From Ficedula albicollis (taxonomy: Eukaryota; Chordata; Aves; Passeriformes; Muscicapidae): a stretch of DNA of 64,000 nt. The DNA lies in contig NC_021677.1 of assembly GCF_000247815.1 (NCBI RefSeq), forward strand, positions 39,127,717-39,191,716. The letters run 5' to 3'. The translations under genes were made by a program, and so were the position numbers. Below the pieces are notes generated by a model that worked only from the letters and a program-made list of their open reading frames with translations, was not told where the DNA came from and did not search any database. This document shows positions 11,441-23,760 of this stretch, piece by piece. Within the stretch, counting starts at the first letter, position 1, and every line of letters begins with the position of its first letter.

Positions 11441-14012
11441 CCCACAGTGTCTTAAATTTATAATCTGCAAACATGTTGCCGAAGCCACTGAAAAAGCAGT
11501 CCAGTTGCTATCACATAGGACAGATCTGAGTGCAGTGAAAACGATCTAGCATGAGGATGGCAGAACTTGTGGGCTAAAAAGAGTAGATACCTGAATTCTG
11601 GGTAAAACCAAAATATTGGAGGTGTTATTCCACATAATTTTCACGCATGGAACAACACAAGGTCCCTAACCACAGCTCACTATGAGTCCTCACTTGTGAG
11701 TCCTGTAATCTGCCGAAGAAATATTCACGTCTTTGCATACAAAATAAAGTGGCTTTTACACAGCATGTCTGGTATGATGGGAATGAAGAAGGAAAACCTG
11801 CCACAGTTCCACCAAGACTGCATCAGTGCAGGTTCATATCTCCTAGTACAAGAGCTGTCACATCCCAAAAGTAAATAGCCAGAACTTTAAACTTTTCTGT
11901 CTGCTTTCCAAGGTTGACCTGTAGCATTCAGAGCAAGCTGGTTCAAACGAAGGTGGGATCCTTGGAAAGTCTGTGAATTTTGTGAGCACAGGGGAGGCTA
12001 CAATCCCTCCACACAGCATCTGCCCACACATGAGACAATCAAACTGTTTCACCACGAGAGGAAGGCAATGAGCAATGAGGCCAATGGAGACGTGGGAATC
12101 ACAAGAAACGTAAGGCAATAGAGTTTTTAAGACAAGACAGAAAGACTGTGTGGCCTGTGCTGAGTCTCAGCCAAAGAAGACAAACTCTGTTCCCCATGGT
12201 TCAGTACTACACACCTATCAGAACAAAACAGCCATTCCATAAACCACGTGTGCAGGAACATAAGTAATAAGCACCACGTTTTCATTTGAACTTGTTTAGA
12301 ACCTTTTCCTACGGCAAAGTCAATAAAATTTTTCAATCAAGACCTGCTTCAAATGAAAAGTCACTGGAATCATACCAAAACCATCAGAGAACTGGGTGTT
12401 AATGTGTTAATAATGCCACTGTTTTAAAGCAAGAGGGAATACGTATTCATAATGCAAAACTGGGCCGTTAAATTCTGAAACTGATGGGCTGATACTCAGG
12501 TCACTGGATGGGTATTTTTTATACCCTCAGTTGGGATTATTATATCATTTTGCAGAAAAGGTCCTAGAACAGGGGCCCAGATTTTAACTACCCTCCAAAG
12601 AGTGTACAGATTGAACACTAATCTTGAAAGCATCTTGCAAATATGTTTAAAATTTTTGCGTTGTCCTTGACAATAACCAAAAAAGATAGAAGTGTTACTT
12701 AAACTCTAGCTCTATCTTTTTGGACAGTTGAAGGTACAATAGAGGTAAAAGTCTGGCAAAGTGGGAGGGTAAAGCTGCTTCACTAAACTAAATTAATTTC
12801 TTTTTGTGATAAAATTTGCTTTATTCTCTCTCCAGAATCTTTCTAGTCATTGTTACCCTGTTAACCTTTAATGGAATTTCTGGTATTCCTTAATGTTTTC
12901 CATAGTGCTACAGATCTGTAAAATAGTTGTAATAAAGGAAGAATTACATTACCTAGCAATTTTTTCGATCTTTAAAATGTTACCTTAAAAATCAATAGCT
13001 TCCTAGAGTCATAAATAAAATAACTACTTAATAGTAACGATGCTTTAAATAATTTTTAAAAGAAAAAACCAATAGTAATAAAGTTTAATATAAATGCTGC
13101 TGGGTGTACTAGAGTGGCTAGTATACATACAATTTTGCAAAAAAAAGAGATTTCATATTGTATCATATGACTTTATATAAAGTATGTCCACCCAAAATGT
13201 TTTTAAAAACACAGCATAATTTGTCTTTTCCTCTACAGTTGTATTAAGTTAATAGCTTTATGCAAAAAAAATTTTCTCAGTATAAACGTATTTAAAACAT
13301 GCTTTTGTGTATATAATAACCAATATCGTCCATCTGGCAAAGATACACTTTAATTGAAGTTACACAGAAAATAACCAAAGTACTTACCAGATGTCTCAAT
13401 AACTCTAAGATAAAAATATATGCTTGAAACAAGATGTCTGGGAACACATGAGCAATATAAATTTGCCCCAAAAGTTCATCTGTTAACCATTGTATTGGCA
13501 TCATCATTTCTTTCCTCCAAGTTCAATCTAACAGAAAGTTATAAACTTAGACTTTTCATCTTCCAGAAATACCAGCTTTCTTTTTAGAAGGGAAATAAAA
13601 AGAGAGAAAAAAAGAAATAGCAAGACAGACATGAGAACACAGTTGACCAAAAATGAAGCTGTATCTTCAACACGTAACTTTTTAAAGTTATAAAAGTAAC
13701 TTCATTTTAATAGCTTTATTTTTACTTGCAAAAATGCACACCAGACAAATACAATGTTCCAGTATCACAAGTATATTTCTTTTTAGTACAAAATCTCCCT
13801 TGTCTATTCTCTATACACTTTTATGATACTGTAACTAGAAGCTTTCAAAAAAAAGTTCATTACAAAAATAAAAAAAAACCTACTAGAACCTAGAAAATTC
13901 CTCTTTACTTTTTGTGCTTCCTCAAATCTCAGAATCATTGGCCTGAATGTAGTCCTCTTCTAAATATCAGTAGTCATTTAGGCAATGGAGAAGGGACAGC
14001 TTGAGGCTGGTT

Positions 14013-14112
14013 TTAGATGAGGAATACTGTTAGAAGAATAAAGGTTGGAGAGTGGGCCAAACTTAGATGAGGAATATTATTAGAAGAATAAAGGTTGGAG
14101 AGTGGGCCAAAG
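14013..14112. repeat. Tandem duplication, 50-bp unit x 2
   Basis: TTAGATGAGGAATACTGTTA and the following bases to GGGCCAAA repeat after 50 bases with two changes in the copied ATACTGT/ATATTAT part. An isolated two-copy repeat. Confidence 0.9.
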
Positions 14113-14565
14113 GAAGCACCACACAAAACTTTTCCTTTGGGGTCATAGCCAAACAAGGTTAGTGGAAATTTGAGATAGGCTGGATTCTCTTCAGGTCCAA
14201 ATTCCACTTTGGATGTTAAAATTGTACTGGCATATGACATCCCACACTGAATTGTTTAATTGTACAGGTTCTTACAAGGACATTATTGTTCAGCCCTGTT
14301 CTGGCACTGAATTCTTCTAATGTAGAATACAGCTGATGTTCAAGGTAAGTTAAAGTCATCCTGATGTCCTTGGACAAGCAGTAAATTTAAAGGAATAGTA
14401 GAAATAATAATAGAATTCAACTATTTAATTAAAACCCTCACATGTCTGCAGAAAACTCAGCTCTCATATAAATGTCCAAGAACTAGGTAGAAAGCATCCC
14501 ACTAAGAGAGGAAAAGTCAGACATTAAAGGAGCTGTGAGCTTATGATGTACAAGAGGTTGGGAGA

Positions 14566-14920
14566 ATTGAGTCTGCTTAGCCTGGAGACAAGAACGCTAA
14601 GGTGATTTCAGTTCTGTCTTTCACCATCCAAAGTTTGCACAGAAGAGAGTCAGACTTCCTCAGAGCCTGACAACAGAAGAGCGAGAAGCAACAGACAAAG
14701 TTTGCAAGAGGAGGATTTGGACTTGATATAAGGCAAAACTCTTCACAGTAAAACAGTTAAGGACTGGAGGAGGAGCACAGAGAGGCTGCAGTCTCCATCC
14801 TTTAAGATTTCAGAACACACCTAGACAAGGCATCTGAACAACCTGGTCTAACCATGAAGTCAGCTCTGCTTTGACCAGAGATCCCTCCCAACTTAATATC
14901 TTTTTATGACTCTATAATTA
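14566..14920 (+). mobile_element. CR1 retrotransposon fragment, 3' end, plus orientation
   Basis: Follows the CR1 3' region in order: TTAGCCTGGAGACAAGAACG, a 'TTGGACTTGATATAAGGCAA AACTCTTCACAGTAAA' line, 'GAGAGGCTGCAGTCTCCATCC', 'AACAACCTGGTCTAACC' and the closing 'GAGATCCCTCCCAACTTAAT' followed by TATGACTCTATAATT. It is 5' truncated, as usual for CR1, and diverged. CR1 is the main LINE of bird genomes. No reading frame is kept. Confidence 0.85.
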
Positions 14921-16344
14921 TATGGAATATCATGGAGTTTAAGCCAATTCAGTCAATTTGAGTAAAGGAAAGTGATTTAAAATATATGAATGACTCAAAT
15001 TGGTAGGAGAAATCAAACTTGGGTTATTATTTTTAACTAAATACATGCTGGAATCTAAAGAGCACAGTCAGATTTACTTTATCAAATGTAATTAAATGGA
15101 GAGAGAGAGGAAACATCATAATATGAAGAAAATGAATTATTAGGAATCTTCTAAATATCATCCATCTATTCTTCAATGCCACTTTGCCATTAAATAGGAT
15201 TTTAGTTTTCCTGGTTTTAGTAAATAATTTTGAGATAAGTGATATATGTCACTTGTATCTAAAATGCCAGTGCAAACAAGAAGATGACATTACCAGAACT
15301 CCTTTAGGATTCTGTTACAAGGTCACATCCTGTCACTTTATACAAATATTATTCCTCTGTAAGGAATTGGAATGTGAATGATTAATTGCAGACTAAGGAG
15401 CAGAATCATATGCAGCCTTTTTAGAAAGAAACAACAAAAAGAAAGAAAGGAAAATCAAGACATTCTGCATAATAACTGCCTTTAGACACATTTGGTGCAA
15501 CTATGGAAACTTCAATGTTCTGAAGTAGAAGACTAAGAAACTTTTTCTCTTAACACAATGGCTGCTTTGATAGATTTAGAACTTTAGGATGATATGCTTA
15601 TTAATTAAGTTTTAATTAAAAACGTTGAATGGATCAACTGAAAAAACTGATGTGTTGAAGTATTTTCGTTAGGAATGTTACAAAAATCCTGTTCTACAAA
15701 TCAAAATAAAGGATAATAAAAGTATACCAGATCAGCATTTGACAGAAAATACACTTTGATAGGCTAGCATCTATAACTGTAAGAGAGCTGGAGTAAAAAG
15801 TTTTGCACAATGAGGAGTTGTATCCATTATGATCTTCAATCTCTTAAAAAGTCAGAGTATGGAGCAGAGTGTTCTTTGAAGCACAAGAAAACTGGGCAGC
15901 ACTTCAAACCTACTAAATAAGTACTTATTAGTGGCTTCTTTAATGGCTTCTTGTGTTAATTTATTAAGCTGTTAGTTGCTTTGCAAGTTGCTAGGCATTT
16001 TCAGTAAAACAAAATATTTAAACCAGAGGCAATTATGAGGCTAAAATATAACAAACTATTTTATTAATTCTGACAATATAAAATAATTGCAACTTTTTTT
16101 TCAGTAACATTTGATACACAGGTCAAAATTAGCTTAACATTTACGAGCCTTATCCTACATTTCTTAATCAAGGACAGTTTTTATTGTGCTATCAACAGGA
16201 AACTTTCCTCCTAGTAAAAATCAGAGGATTAATATGCCAAATAAGTTTAAGATTCTAATCTCAGTCAGTGGGGGAGAAATAAAATGTTTTACAGCTGCCA
16301 CTGTCCCTACTTATTTTTTAAGGGAGGAAGCATGGGGTTTTTAC
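14921..16344 (-). other. SLC25A21 intron, next to exon B
   Basis: AT-rich intron without recognised elements. Confidence 0.65.
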
Positions 16345-16411
16345 CTTCACAGCCCTTTTGGGTGTCTCAGCCAAGACAGGGGGAAGTATTCCTTTGTAGA
16401 AGCCAAGTAAT
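16345..16411 (-). CDS. SLC25A21: SLC25A21 exon B (residues about 68-90)
   Basis: A 67-bp exon. Its first base completes the Gly codon split from exon A, and 22 full codons follow, ending in phase 0. It reads LLGFYKGILPPVLAETPKRA and ends VK. This holds the FYKG end of the first-repeat carrier motif and the first part of membrane helix 2. The pattern fits SLC25A21 closely: the human protein differs only by conservative changes here. Minus-strand acceptor is TTTGATAG and donor GTAAAA. The upstream intron is the 37-kb intron that carries most of the repeats in this window; the downstream intron is 6.3 kb. Confidence 0.95.
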
Positions 16412-17029
16412 CTATCAAAGAAAAAAAATGAAATTATTTTTGTATGGACAAACAACTTAGCAATACCATACTGCCAATTCTATTTTTGCTTTTGAGTAAA
16501 GCAACTAACCTTTCAGCATTTCCAGGCATACAGACAAATAATGATACTCTCTGCTTACTTGCTAAACAACTAATGTGCTACCAATTATATCATGTGCTGG
16601 TGAGATAAGGAAATCAGCAATGAATATGAAAAATTCAATCATTTTGTTTCTGAAATACAAGAAATTGTATTTAAAAGCTGAGGAATATTTTTGACAATGA
16701 AAAAGTATTATTTCATTGTTCTAATTTGCTTAGCATAGCAATGTTTATATTAAAAACTGAAGTCACAAAATCACAAAATACAGATTTGGAAAAAAACGAT
16801 GACTTCAGCAAGTTGCTTGCTGAATACTGCTTGCTCATCTTCAGATTCTACATCAGACATATTTTAAAGCTTAGTTTTAAACTTGACTCAAAATGTTATG
16901 AAGTTGTTTTCTATTAGCAACTTAGTTTTAACTCAAGTTACCTATTCAGAGATCCATGACAGAACACATGCATTTCATCTTGGAAAAAAATCTGGGCAGC
17001 ACCTTGTCACTGTATGTGTGGATTTATAG
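16412..17029 (-). other. Start of the 37-kb intron between exons A and B (exon B side)
   Basis: AT-rich; nothing recognised. This intron (16412-53532) is the longest in the window and carries most of its repeats. Confidence 0.65.
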
Positions 17030-17075
17030 ATATATTTATTTATTTTATTTATATTTTATTTATATATATATAAAG
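17030..17075. repeat. AT-rich simple repeat (ATTT and TA units)
   Basis: TTTATTTATTTTATTTATAT followed by a TA run. It directly abuts the CR1 piece at 17076 and may mark where that element was cut. Confidence 0.85.
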
Positions 17076-17210
17076 GTGAATCCACTACCTTTCTGGGAAA
17101 ACTATTCCAATGTCTGACCACCCTAATAGTGAAAAAAAAGTTTTTCAATATCTAATTTGCATCGTCCTTGTCTTAGCTTAAGGTCCTAAGTTACCTTGTT
17201 AGCCAACAAG
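17076..17210 (-). mobile_element. CR1 fragment (body part), minus orientation
   Basis: Reads as the reverse complement of the CR1 region between the reverse-transcriptase end and the 3' tail: GAATCCACTACCTTTCTGGG, then ACTATTCCAATGTCTGACCA, CCCTAATAGTG and AATATCTAATTTGCATC. The 3' end of the element is missing on the left. The duplication copy boundary falls inside it at about 17091. Confidence 0.8.
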
Positions 17211-18068
17211 AATATATCCTATAATTTATTCATCTTCAGAATGTACACACATTCACTCAGGACTGTAAGACGATTCTGTCTACACACAAAAAAAATACTT
17301 AAAACAAAGCATTTGTATTTCTTAAAATAATGAAAGGTGGTGATGTTGGAATGTGATGATTCACCTTGCTAAAGCAGCCCATTATTTGGAATATTTTTGC
17401 AGAGTGTGTAAGAGACATGACATCAATAGATTCTCCTATAGTTAATCTCTACATGTCAAAAGAAAACAATGAAATTCTTATTCCCCACATGAATTTAAAA
17501 TGCTATACCATTTTCCCCATTCTTCTTCAAATGCTTCTCTGGAGTTCTCTGCTTGGGTTTCTCCAATATAAATAAAATAATTTAGACCTTGTAAGATGCT
17601 CTGGATTTGGCATATTGCTTACTCTTACTCTTAAGAAAGCAATGTATCAACTCCAGTCCATGACAAAAGGACACTTTGAGCATTTAATACAATGATGGTT
17701 TCATGACAAAACACTGAAAGGTAGGAGATTAAGGAATCCAGCTGTCATCAGATGTTTAAATTTCCCCAAAGTCTTACTTTCCAAACATAAATATACATTT
17801 ATGTATTTATTAATATAGATATGGATATACCTATAGATACCTATAGATAAGGATATAACAATATAAATATACTGGATCAATGCAATCATATAATCGTAGA
17901 AACATAGAAGGGTTTGGTTGGAAGTGACCTTAAAAATCATGTACTTCCAATCTTCCTGCCATAAGCAGGGAATCTTCCACTAGAGCAGGTTACTCTGAGC
18001 TCCATCCAGCCTGGTCTTGGTCTTTATTCTTAGTCCTGGGCTCATTTTAGTCTTTAATGGTTCATACA
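17091..18068. repeat. Tandem duplication, copy 1 (978-bp unit)
   Basis: Repeats as 18069-19047. I see two differences: an extra C after the A-run in copy 2 (giving CGTTTTT) and CACATTCACTC against CACCTTCACTC. The left breakpoint is inside a CR1 body fragment and the right breakpoint is inside a CR1 3' fragment. About one base of shared sequence at the junction. Confidence 0.95.
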
Positions 18069-18189
18069 TTCTGGGAAAACTATTCCAATGTCTGACCACC
18101 CTAATAGTGAAAAAAAACGTTTTTCAATATCTAATTTGCATCGTCCTTGTCTTAGCTTAAGGTCCTAAGTTACCTTGTTAGCCAACAAG
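17886..18189 (-). mobile_element. CR1 formed across the duplication junction, minus orientation
   Basis: The 3' part (17886-18068) has AATCGTAGAAACATAGAAGG, GTTTGGTTGGAAGTGACCTT, then CCTGCCATAAGCAGGGAATC, TTCCACTAGAGCAGGTTACT and CCATCCAGCCTGGTCTTGG. It passes at 18069 into the body part (TTCTGGGAAAACTATTCC, CACCCTAATAGTG). Together these give the normal order of a CR1 read from its 3' end, apart from some 20 bases of extra sequence after CCTGGTCTTGG. Only at this junction are both halves side by side. Confidence 0.8.
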
Positions 18190-19047
18190 AATATATCCTA
18201 TAATTTATTCATCTTCAGAATGTACACACCTTCACTCAGGACTGTAAGACGATTCTGTCTACACACAAAAAAAATACTTAAAACAAAGCATTTGTATTTC
18301 TTAAAATAATGAAAGGTGGTGATGTTGGAATGTGATGATTCACCTTGCTAAAGCAGCCCATTATTTGGAATATTTTTGCAGAGTGTGTAAGAGACATGAC
18401 ATCAATAGATTCTCCTATAGTTAATCTCTACATGTCAAAAGAAAACAATGAAATTCTTATTCCCCACATGAATTTAAAATGCTATACCATTTTCCCCATT
18501 CTTCTTCAAATGCTTCTCTGGAGTTCTCTGCTTGGGTTTCTCCAATATAAATAAAATAATTTAGACCTTGTAAGATGCTCTGGATTTGGCATATTGCTTA
18601 CTCTTACTCTTAAGAAAGCAATGTATCAACTCCAGTCCATGACAAAAGGACACTTTGAGCATTTAATACAATGATGGTTTCATGACAAAACACTGAAAGG
18701 TAGGAGATTAAGGAATCCAGCTGTCATCAGATGTTTAAATTTCCCCAAAGTCTTACTTTCCAAACATAAATATACATTTATGTATTTATTAATATAGATA
18801 TGGATATACCTATAGATACCTATAGATAAGGATATAACAATATAAATATACTGGATCAATGCAATCATATAATCGTAGAAACATAGAAGGGTTTGGTTGG
18901 AAGTGACCTTAAAAATCATGTACTTCCAATCTTCCTGCCATAAGCAGGGAATCTTCCACTAGAGCAGGTTACTCTGAGCTCCATCCAGCCTGGTCTTGGT
19001 CTTTATTCTTAGTCCTGGGCTCATTTTAGTCTTTAATGGTTCATACA
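18069..19047. repeat. Tandem duplication, copy 2 (979 bp)
   Basis: Second copy of 17091-18068; see that entry. The right flank continues as ATTCAGAGCATATTGCTG, which is not CR1. Confidence 0.95.
18865..19047 (-). mobile_element. CR1 fragment, 3' end, minus orientation (copy of 17886-18068)
   Basis: Same CR1 3' end as at 17886-18068, but here it is followed by unrelated sequence, so the body part is missing. Confidence 0.85.
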
Positions 19048-19797
19048 TATTCAGAGCATATTGCTGATTCAGCAAGCAATTGAAATGTCAAATAACTTCA
19101 AGAAGGTGATTAATACATTTTACTGTGAGTTCAGACTGAAACTGATGTCCAAGTAGGATCAGCTACAAGAACACAGATCCCTGTAAACACTTTCTTCCTT
19201 TCAGTTCAGTCTAAACCCCTGCAAGCACATCTACAACAGGCATCCTGCGTGCAATTTCTACTACTCCACATGATTGGAATTGGAAAATTAACGTCCTCCA
19301 CTGCTTTACTCGCTGCTGTAGCTATCACTACAAAAAGCAACAGTCTTGATCCAGATTTTTTCATTATTAAGAGATTCATAAGCAGAGAAATATACAATGT
19401 AGAGCAACAAATCAGTTTTAAAAACACACTATCAGCACTACCAAGCCCTACAAAATACAACAGGCTCCTTTTCCAGGTTGCCTTTTTTTACATTCAAAAT
19501 GCATGCAGCTATTGGATATATAAACCTTGTTACATTTCCACAGTCTCTGAGGATCTCAGAGAAAACTTCTCAGAGAGTATGTGAAGAGGAAGGATATACT
19601 AGGAATTTGAGCAATACAGCTGCCATCTTAGCAATCTTGCAAGGCAGGTAGTAGATTCTAAAGAACAATCCAGCATTATACCACAAGTCAATGTTGAAAT
19701 ACCAGTGATTCATGTCACCATTAGACCAGGCAGTGAATTATTTGAAAGTTCTAAAGAAACAGGAACCAAAAATATGAAAAGCAATTATTCATTGCTT
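19048..19797 (-). other. Intron stretch without recognised elements
   Basis: An open frame of 111 codons (19249-19584, plus) and its antisense partner show no known domain. Confidence 0.6.
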
Positions 19798-20285
19798 CTG
19801 AATCACAGAAAGCTTGAGGATGCAAGGGATCTCTCGAGATCATCTGACCCATCCCTTTGCTCAAAGGTCACTCCAACTGTGGTCTAACCAGTGCTGGGTA
19901 GGGGGGAAGGAAGCAAACACCTTCCTTGACCTGCTGGCAGCTAAAGCAGCCTGCTAAAGCAGCCCAGGATTTCAGCAGTCCCATTGCTTGCAGGTCATAT
20001 TGCTAGCTCATTGCCCAGCTTGGTGTCCATGAGGACCTACAGGTCCTGTGCTGCAAATCTGCCTTCCAGCTGATTGGCCCAAATACAATACTGGTGTGTG
20101 GCATTATTCTTCCTCACACACAGGACCTCACACTTCCCCTTGTTGAAGTTCACGAGGTTCCTGTCAGACCATTTCTCCTGCATGTCAAAGTCCACCCAGC
20201 TGGCAGTAAAACCCGCTACTATACCAGCCACTCCCCCACATTTGTATCATCAGTAAACTTCCTTCCTCTGTGGAAGCAAATCTCT
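19798..20285 (-). mobile_element. CR1 fragment, minus orientation, with a reverse-transcriptase C-terminal remnant
   Basis: The left part is a CR1 3' end (AATCACAGAAAGCTTGAGGA, CGAGATCATCTGACCCATCC, GCTCAAAGGTCAC). After an internal deletion near 19885-19900 it continues with the body (TTGACCTGCTGGCAGC, CAGCCCAGGATTTCAGCAG, GAGGACCTACAGGTCCTGTG). On the minus strand 20037-20231 is open and holds DRNLVNFNKGKCEVLCVRKN and HQYCIWANQLE, matching the CR1 reverse-transcriptase end (typically 'NKGKCKVLHLGRNN...HQYRLG'). The frame is short and cut off, so this is a dead copy. Confidence 0.88.
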
Positions 20286-23200
20286 TCATGGAAAACAGAC
20301 AAGAAGGAGTTAAGGTCTATTCCTATGGAACACATTAAGTTAAGAAATCTGAAAACACATGAAACTTTGAGGATATACATCCATATATGCAATATGTAAT
20401 TCAGTAAACATGGTAAGAACTAGCTCAGTATTTAATTATGAGCTGTGGTTTAGGTTTTTTTTCCCTTCCTGATTTGAAATAGAAACAGAAAAAAGGTTAG
20501 TAAGCACAGCCAGTGAGATGAAAGGGATAAACGAAAAGAGGAAGTAGAAGACAATCCCATCCCATCACTGCCTATTGTCAACTGACTAATTCTTTGCATA
20601 AAGTGCAGTCCCTTTTAGAACCTCCTGTGCCTGAGGTGGAGGACAAGCAGCTGCCCCCAACTTTTGCAAATAACATTTTACAACTTGTACCCATTAAAGA
20701 CAGTTGTTTCAATCTTTGCAGAATGAACCATTTACTTAATTAAAAAAACTGGCATGATAGTAACAAAAACTCGACTGGCTTTGCCAGTCAAAAAGTACAT
20801 ACACAATGATCTTATACTTCTGTTTTGCTTGGCCAATTGAGCTGGCCTATTTGCTCACAGAGTAAGAAATTTTTCAAAGTCATCTAATGAATAGTGATGA
20901 CATTTCACATTTGAGAGATATTATCACCTGGACTCAAGCCTTTCTTCAAAAAACTGGTGTTCAGAAAAATTATGAAACAGCAGCAACAGCAATCACTGCA
21001 GGGTCTGATAGAAGAAAGAGGAGATGACATCATATCCCTAGCTAGAGACACTGGAAAGAACAAATAAATTTCTAACAGAAACACAGCTACATCTTATTTT
21101 GTTCCAGCATTAAGGGTCTAAATGAACATCACCATTCAATTGTATTCTGGGCAAGAGCCCAAACTCATCTTTGCAGCAGTTGATTTTGAAACATTACAGT
21201 CAATCACATCTTCTCAATTTGTTCTTGCAGGCTTTCCCTATCCTTCTGGTTTCCATTTCTTGTTTGGAAGCCTTGAGTCATTCACCCTGGCAAGACGACC
21301 AACCTAAATCAGTTATTTTCTCTGAATTATACTGAAATTGTGATCTTGCTTAGCTTGTTGTTTTCTTCCTCTGCCTTTCACATAATTTTCCCTTTAAGGA
21401 TCTAATAAAGCTGATTGAAGGCATAAGCACAATATTCCCTTTCTTCTGTTGCTGTCAAACCCAAGGCATTTACCCACATTGTTTTATAATTGAAACAAAA
21501 AACCTCTTAGGTCCAATTCTGCTTTCATTACCTCTGCATTATCCCAAGTATAAATAAAAGACCTGGCTTTCACGACCACATCAGTTACATGAAACAAATG
21601 CACAACTTTCGGATTTTACAAAATGTTTTATTTCAACAAAGGGAAAGAATTTTGAAGACACGATTGGTAAAAAGGTGGGTGTTGTTCAAAAAAAGGAAGA
21701 AAATATGTCTAAATAGAATTAAATTTGCTTAAAATTTCATTTATATCAGGAAAAAGGTAACTTTCAATTTCAAGTTATGCAGCATGTTGTGAATTTATTA
21801 CTAACGGAAAATAAATAATTGGACACAGGGCAATATTACTTTAATGTAACTATAGTGTGAAGTGATCTTTGTGTTGACCTAGCTGGGTATTTAAAAGATT
21901 TTAAATTCCCAGAAGTTTCAGAAAAAACAAGCAAGTGCTTAGTGAAGGCAGGCACAAATTAATACCTACCACTGAGAAGAAGGGATTTATATTTAGCCAT
22001 TTGTTTTGAGAGCTGCAAGCCACTAACCAGTTCACACATGTAGTCCACCCTCAATCCCAGCATTTACAACCGTGTGCCCAGCTGAGGAGGTATGCCACAG
22101 GGAAGGCTGAGTGGCATTCTGGGACAACTGGAACAGAGTTGGGCATACTTGAAAAGATATTAAAGGTTGGACACGTTCACAGAAAATCAGGCTTGGACGC
22201 TCCTGCTGTCCAAATAGCTTTTTTTTCTTTTTTTTTTCTTGACAAGTATGTTATGCATATTATCCTACTGAAAATGTTAAATATACGTCTCTATAGGAAC
22301 CCCATATAAACCTATCAATGACACAGTTAGCTAAACTGGCTTCTGAATTTATATTACACAGCTAGATTTCTTTATTTATTTATCTGTCTGCCATACAGGT
22401 ACCTGCCATTTTAGACACTGGCACTAAATGCTGGGTCCTTACTTTCACAGCATATTTAATTCTGTTTTTACAAAGTTTTTATTGCAACACCTGGGAATTA
22501 AGGAAAAACACAAATATTTTTTGCAGCAAGTAGAACAGAATTATACATTACCTTGTGCCTGTAGTAACACTGTTATACTACATGCTAAAAGAAGATCAAG
22601 CCTCCAGCTATAGGAATACTAGAAGCAGACCAATTAATGAAAGAATCTGTCAAATAAGTTAGGACAACACACTGTATGAAAAGTGACTGGTTAAAAAGGA
22701 AGAGGCTGTCGGTGAAAGCTATTAAGATACTTCAGGAAAGTACTAACAGTGGAGAAGCTGGCTCAGAAGCAATCAGACTGGCCAAGAAATGGATTAATAA
22801 TCAGCATCAATCCCCCTCACTTATTCAAAATGACAGTCATCACTGTATTTACTGCATGTGGGTCAGATTATGAAGTTATTATGATCCATCATCCATGTGA
22901 CTGTTATTCTTACTGAGAAATGAGTCTTTCTTCCATGAGTTTTAATCACCTCTCAATCTCTTGGTCAAAACCCTTGCTAATTTTTTGGCTTTCCACACTG
23001 CACTCTGAATTTTTATGAGTTACAGGACGCACCTAAATATAAATCCCTCAAGAAACTGAAAGATGAAACCTTTTCCTTCGTTGCTTGTGTCTGTGGCAGT
23101 AGAAAGTGAGAGTTAAAAAGGAATATTTGTTGAAATTTCTTTCTGTTCAAATGATGGCCTTTTATGCTTTTAAACTTTTATATACTATTTACATATTTCT

Positions 23201-23469
23201 CACATGCTTTCTGTGTTTTGTTATACCCAAGCAGCTAAGAAAAAAACAATCCAGGAAGGTGAAGGTGTAGCCTCACATTGTAACACAAAACACAGCCTCA
23301 ACAGTTTCCCATCTGTGGAAAAAGGAATTTGTTCTGGATTTTTCTCCCCAAGGGTGATTATAAATCAGTTATTTAAGTGGTACATTGTTACTGTGTACTG
23401 CTTGTCTAATAGATTAATGTGAACTAAATTATATTGGATTTTAAAAAAATGTAGATAGGCTCACACCTC
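20286..23469 (-). other. Intron stretch without recognised elements
   Basis: AT-rich. A T-rich run lies at 22219-22238. Short open frames have no recognisable domain. Confidence 0.6.
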
Positions 23470-23760
23470 TGCCCTTACTCTGCAAGTGCCAAGGGCCTGT
23501 GAAGCTGGGCTGGCATTGCTTCCAGGGAATAATGGGGCTGCCTGGGAGCGTGCTGGGAGCTGGCAGGCAGCGAGGCAGGACCTTGCCAGCTGCAGCTCCC
23601 CTGCAGCAGCTCCCCTGCAGCAGCACCCCTGCAGCAGCTCCCCTGCAGCAGCTCCCCTGCAGCCAGCCTGGCAAAGCCCTTGCTCTGCAGGGCTCCCTCT
23701 GCCTCTGCCCTCCGAGCACTTTCCTTCTGCTCTGGCCCCAGCACCAGTGAAGGAAATACC
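23470..23760. other. GC-rich island inside the intron
   Basis: About 290 bases clearly richer in G and C than all surrounding sequence, with long open frames in several frames on both strands (for example 23486-23890 plus, 23461-23772 minus). These follow from the absence of AT-rich stop codons rather than from coding. CpG is rare. It contains the 14-bp minisatellite at 23590-23666. Origin not recognised. Confidence 0.7.
23590..23666. repeat. Minisatellite, 14-bp unit CTGCAGCAGCTCCC, about 5 copies
   Basis: Units start at 23601, 23615, 23629 and 23643, with a partial unit at each end (CTGCAGCTCCC at 23590, CTGCAGCCAG at 23657). The only internal change is CAGCACCC in the second full unit. 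A 14-base period shifts frame each time, which speaks against coding. Confidence 0.92.

Larger units (their letters stand above)
10034..14565 (-). other. SLC25A21 intron between exons B and C (part)
   Basis: Mostly featureless AT-rich intron. Holds a probable old CR1-like remnant at 11290-11440 and a 50-bp tandem duplication at 14013-14112, listed separately. Open frames at 10601-10957 and 11858-12118 (minus strand) show no known domain. Confidence 0.65.

Noticed and set aside
17366..18919. Pairs of identical small open frames (for example 17366/18345 and 17701/18680)
   Set aside because: They are doubled because the 978-bp segment is duplicated. The proteins have no known domain and part of the sequence is CR1.
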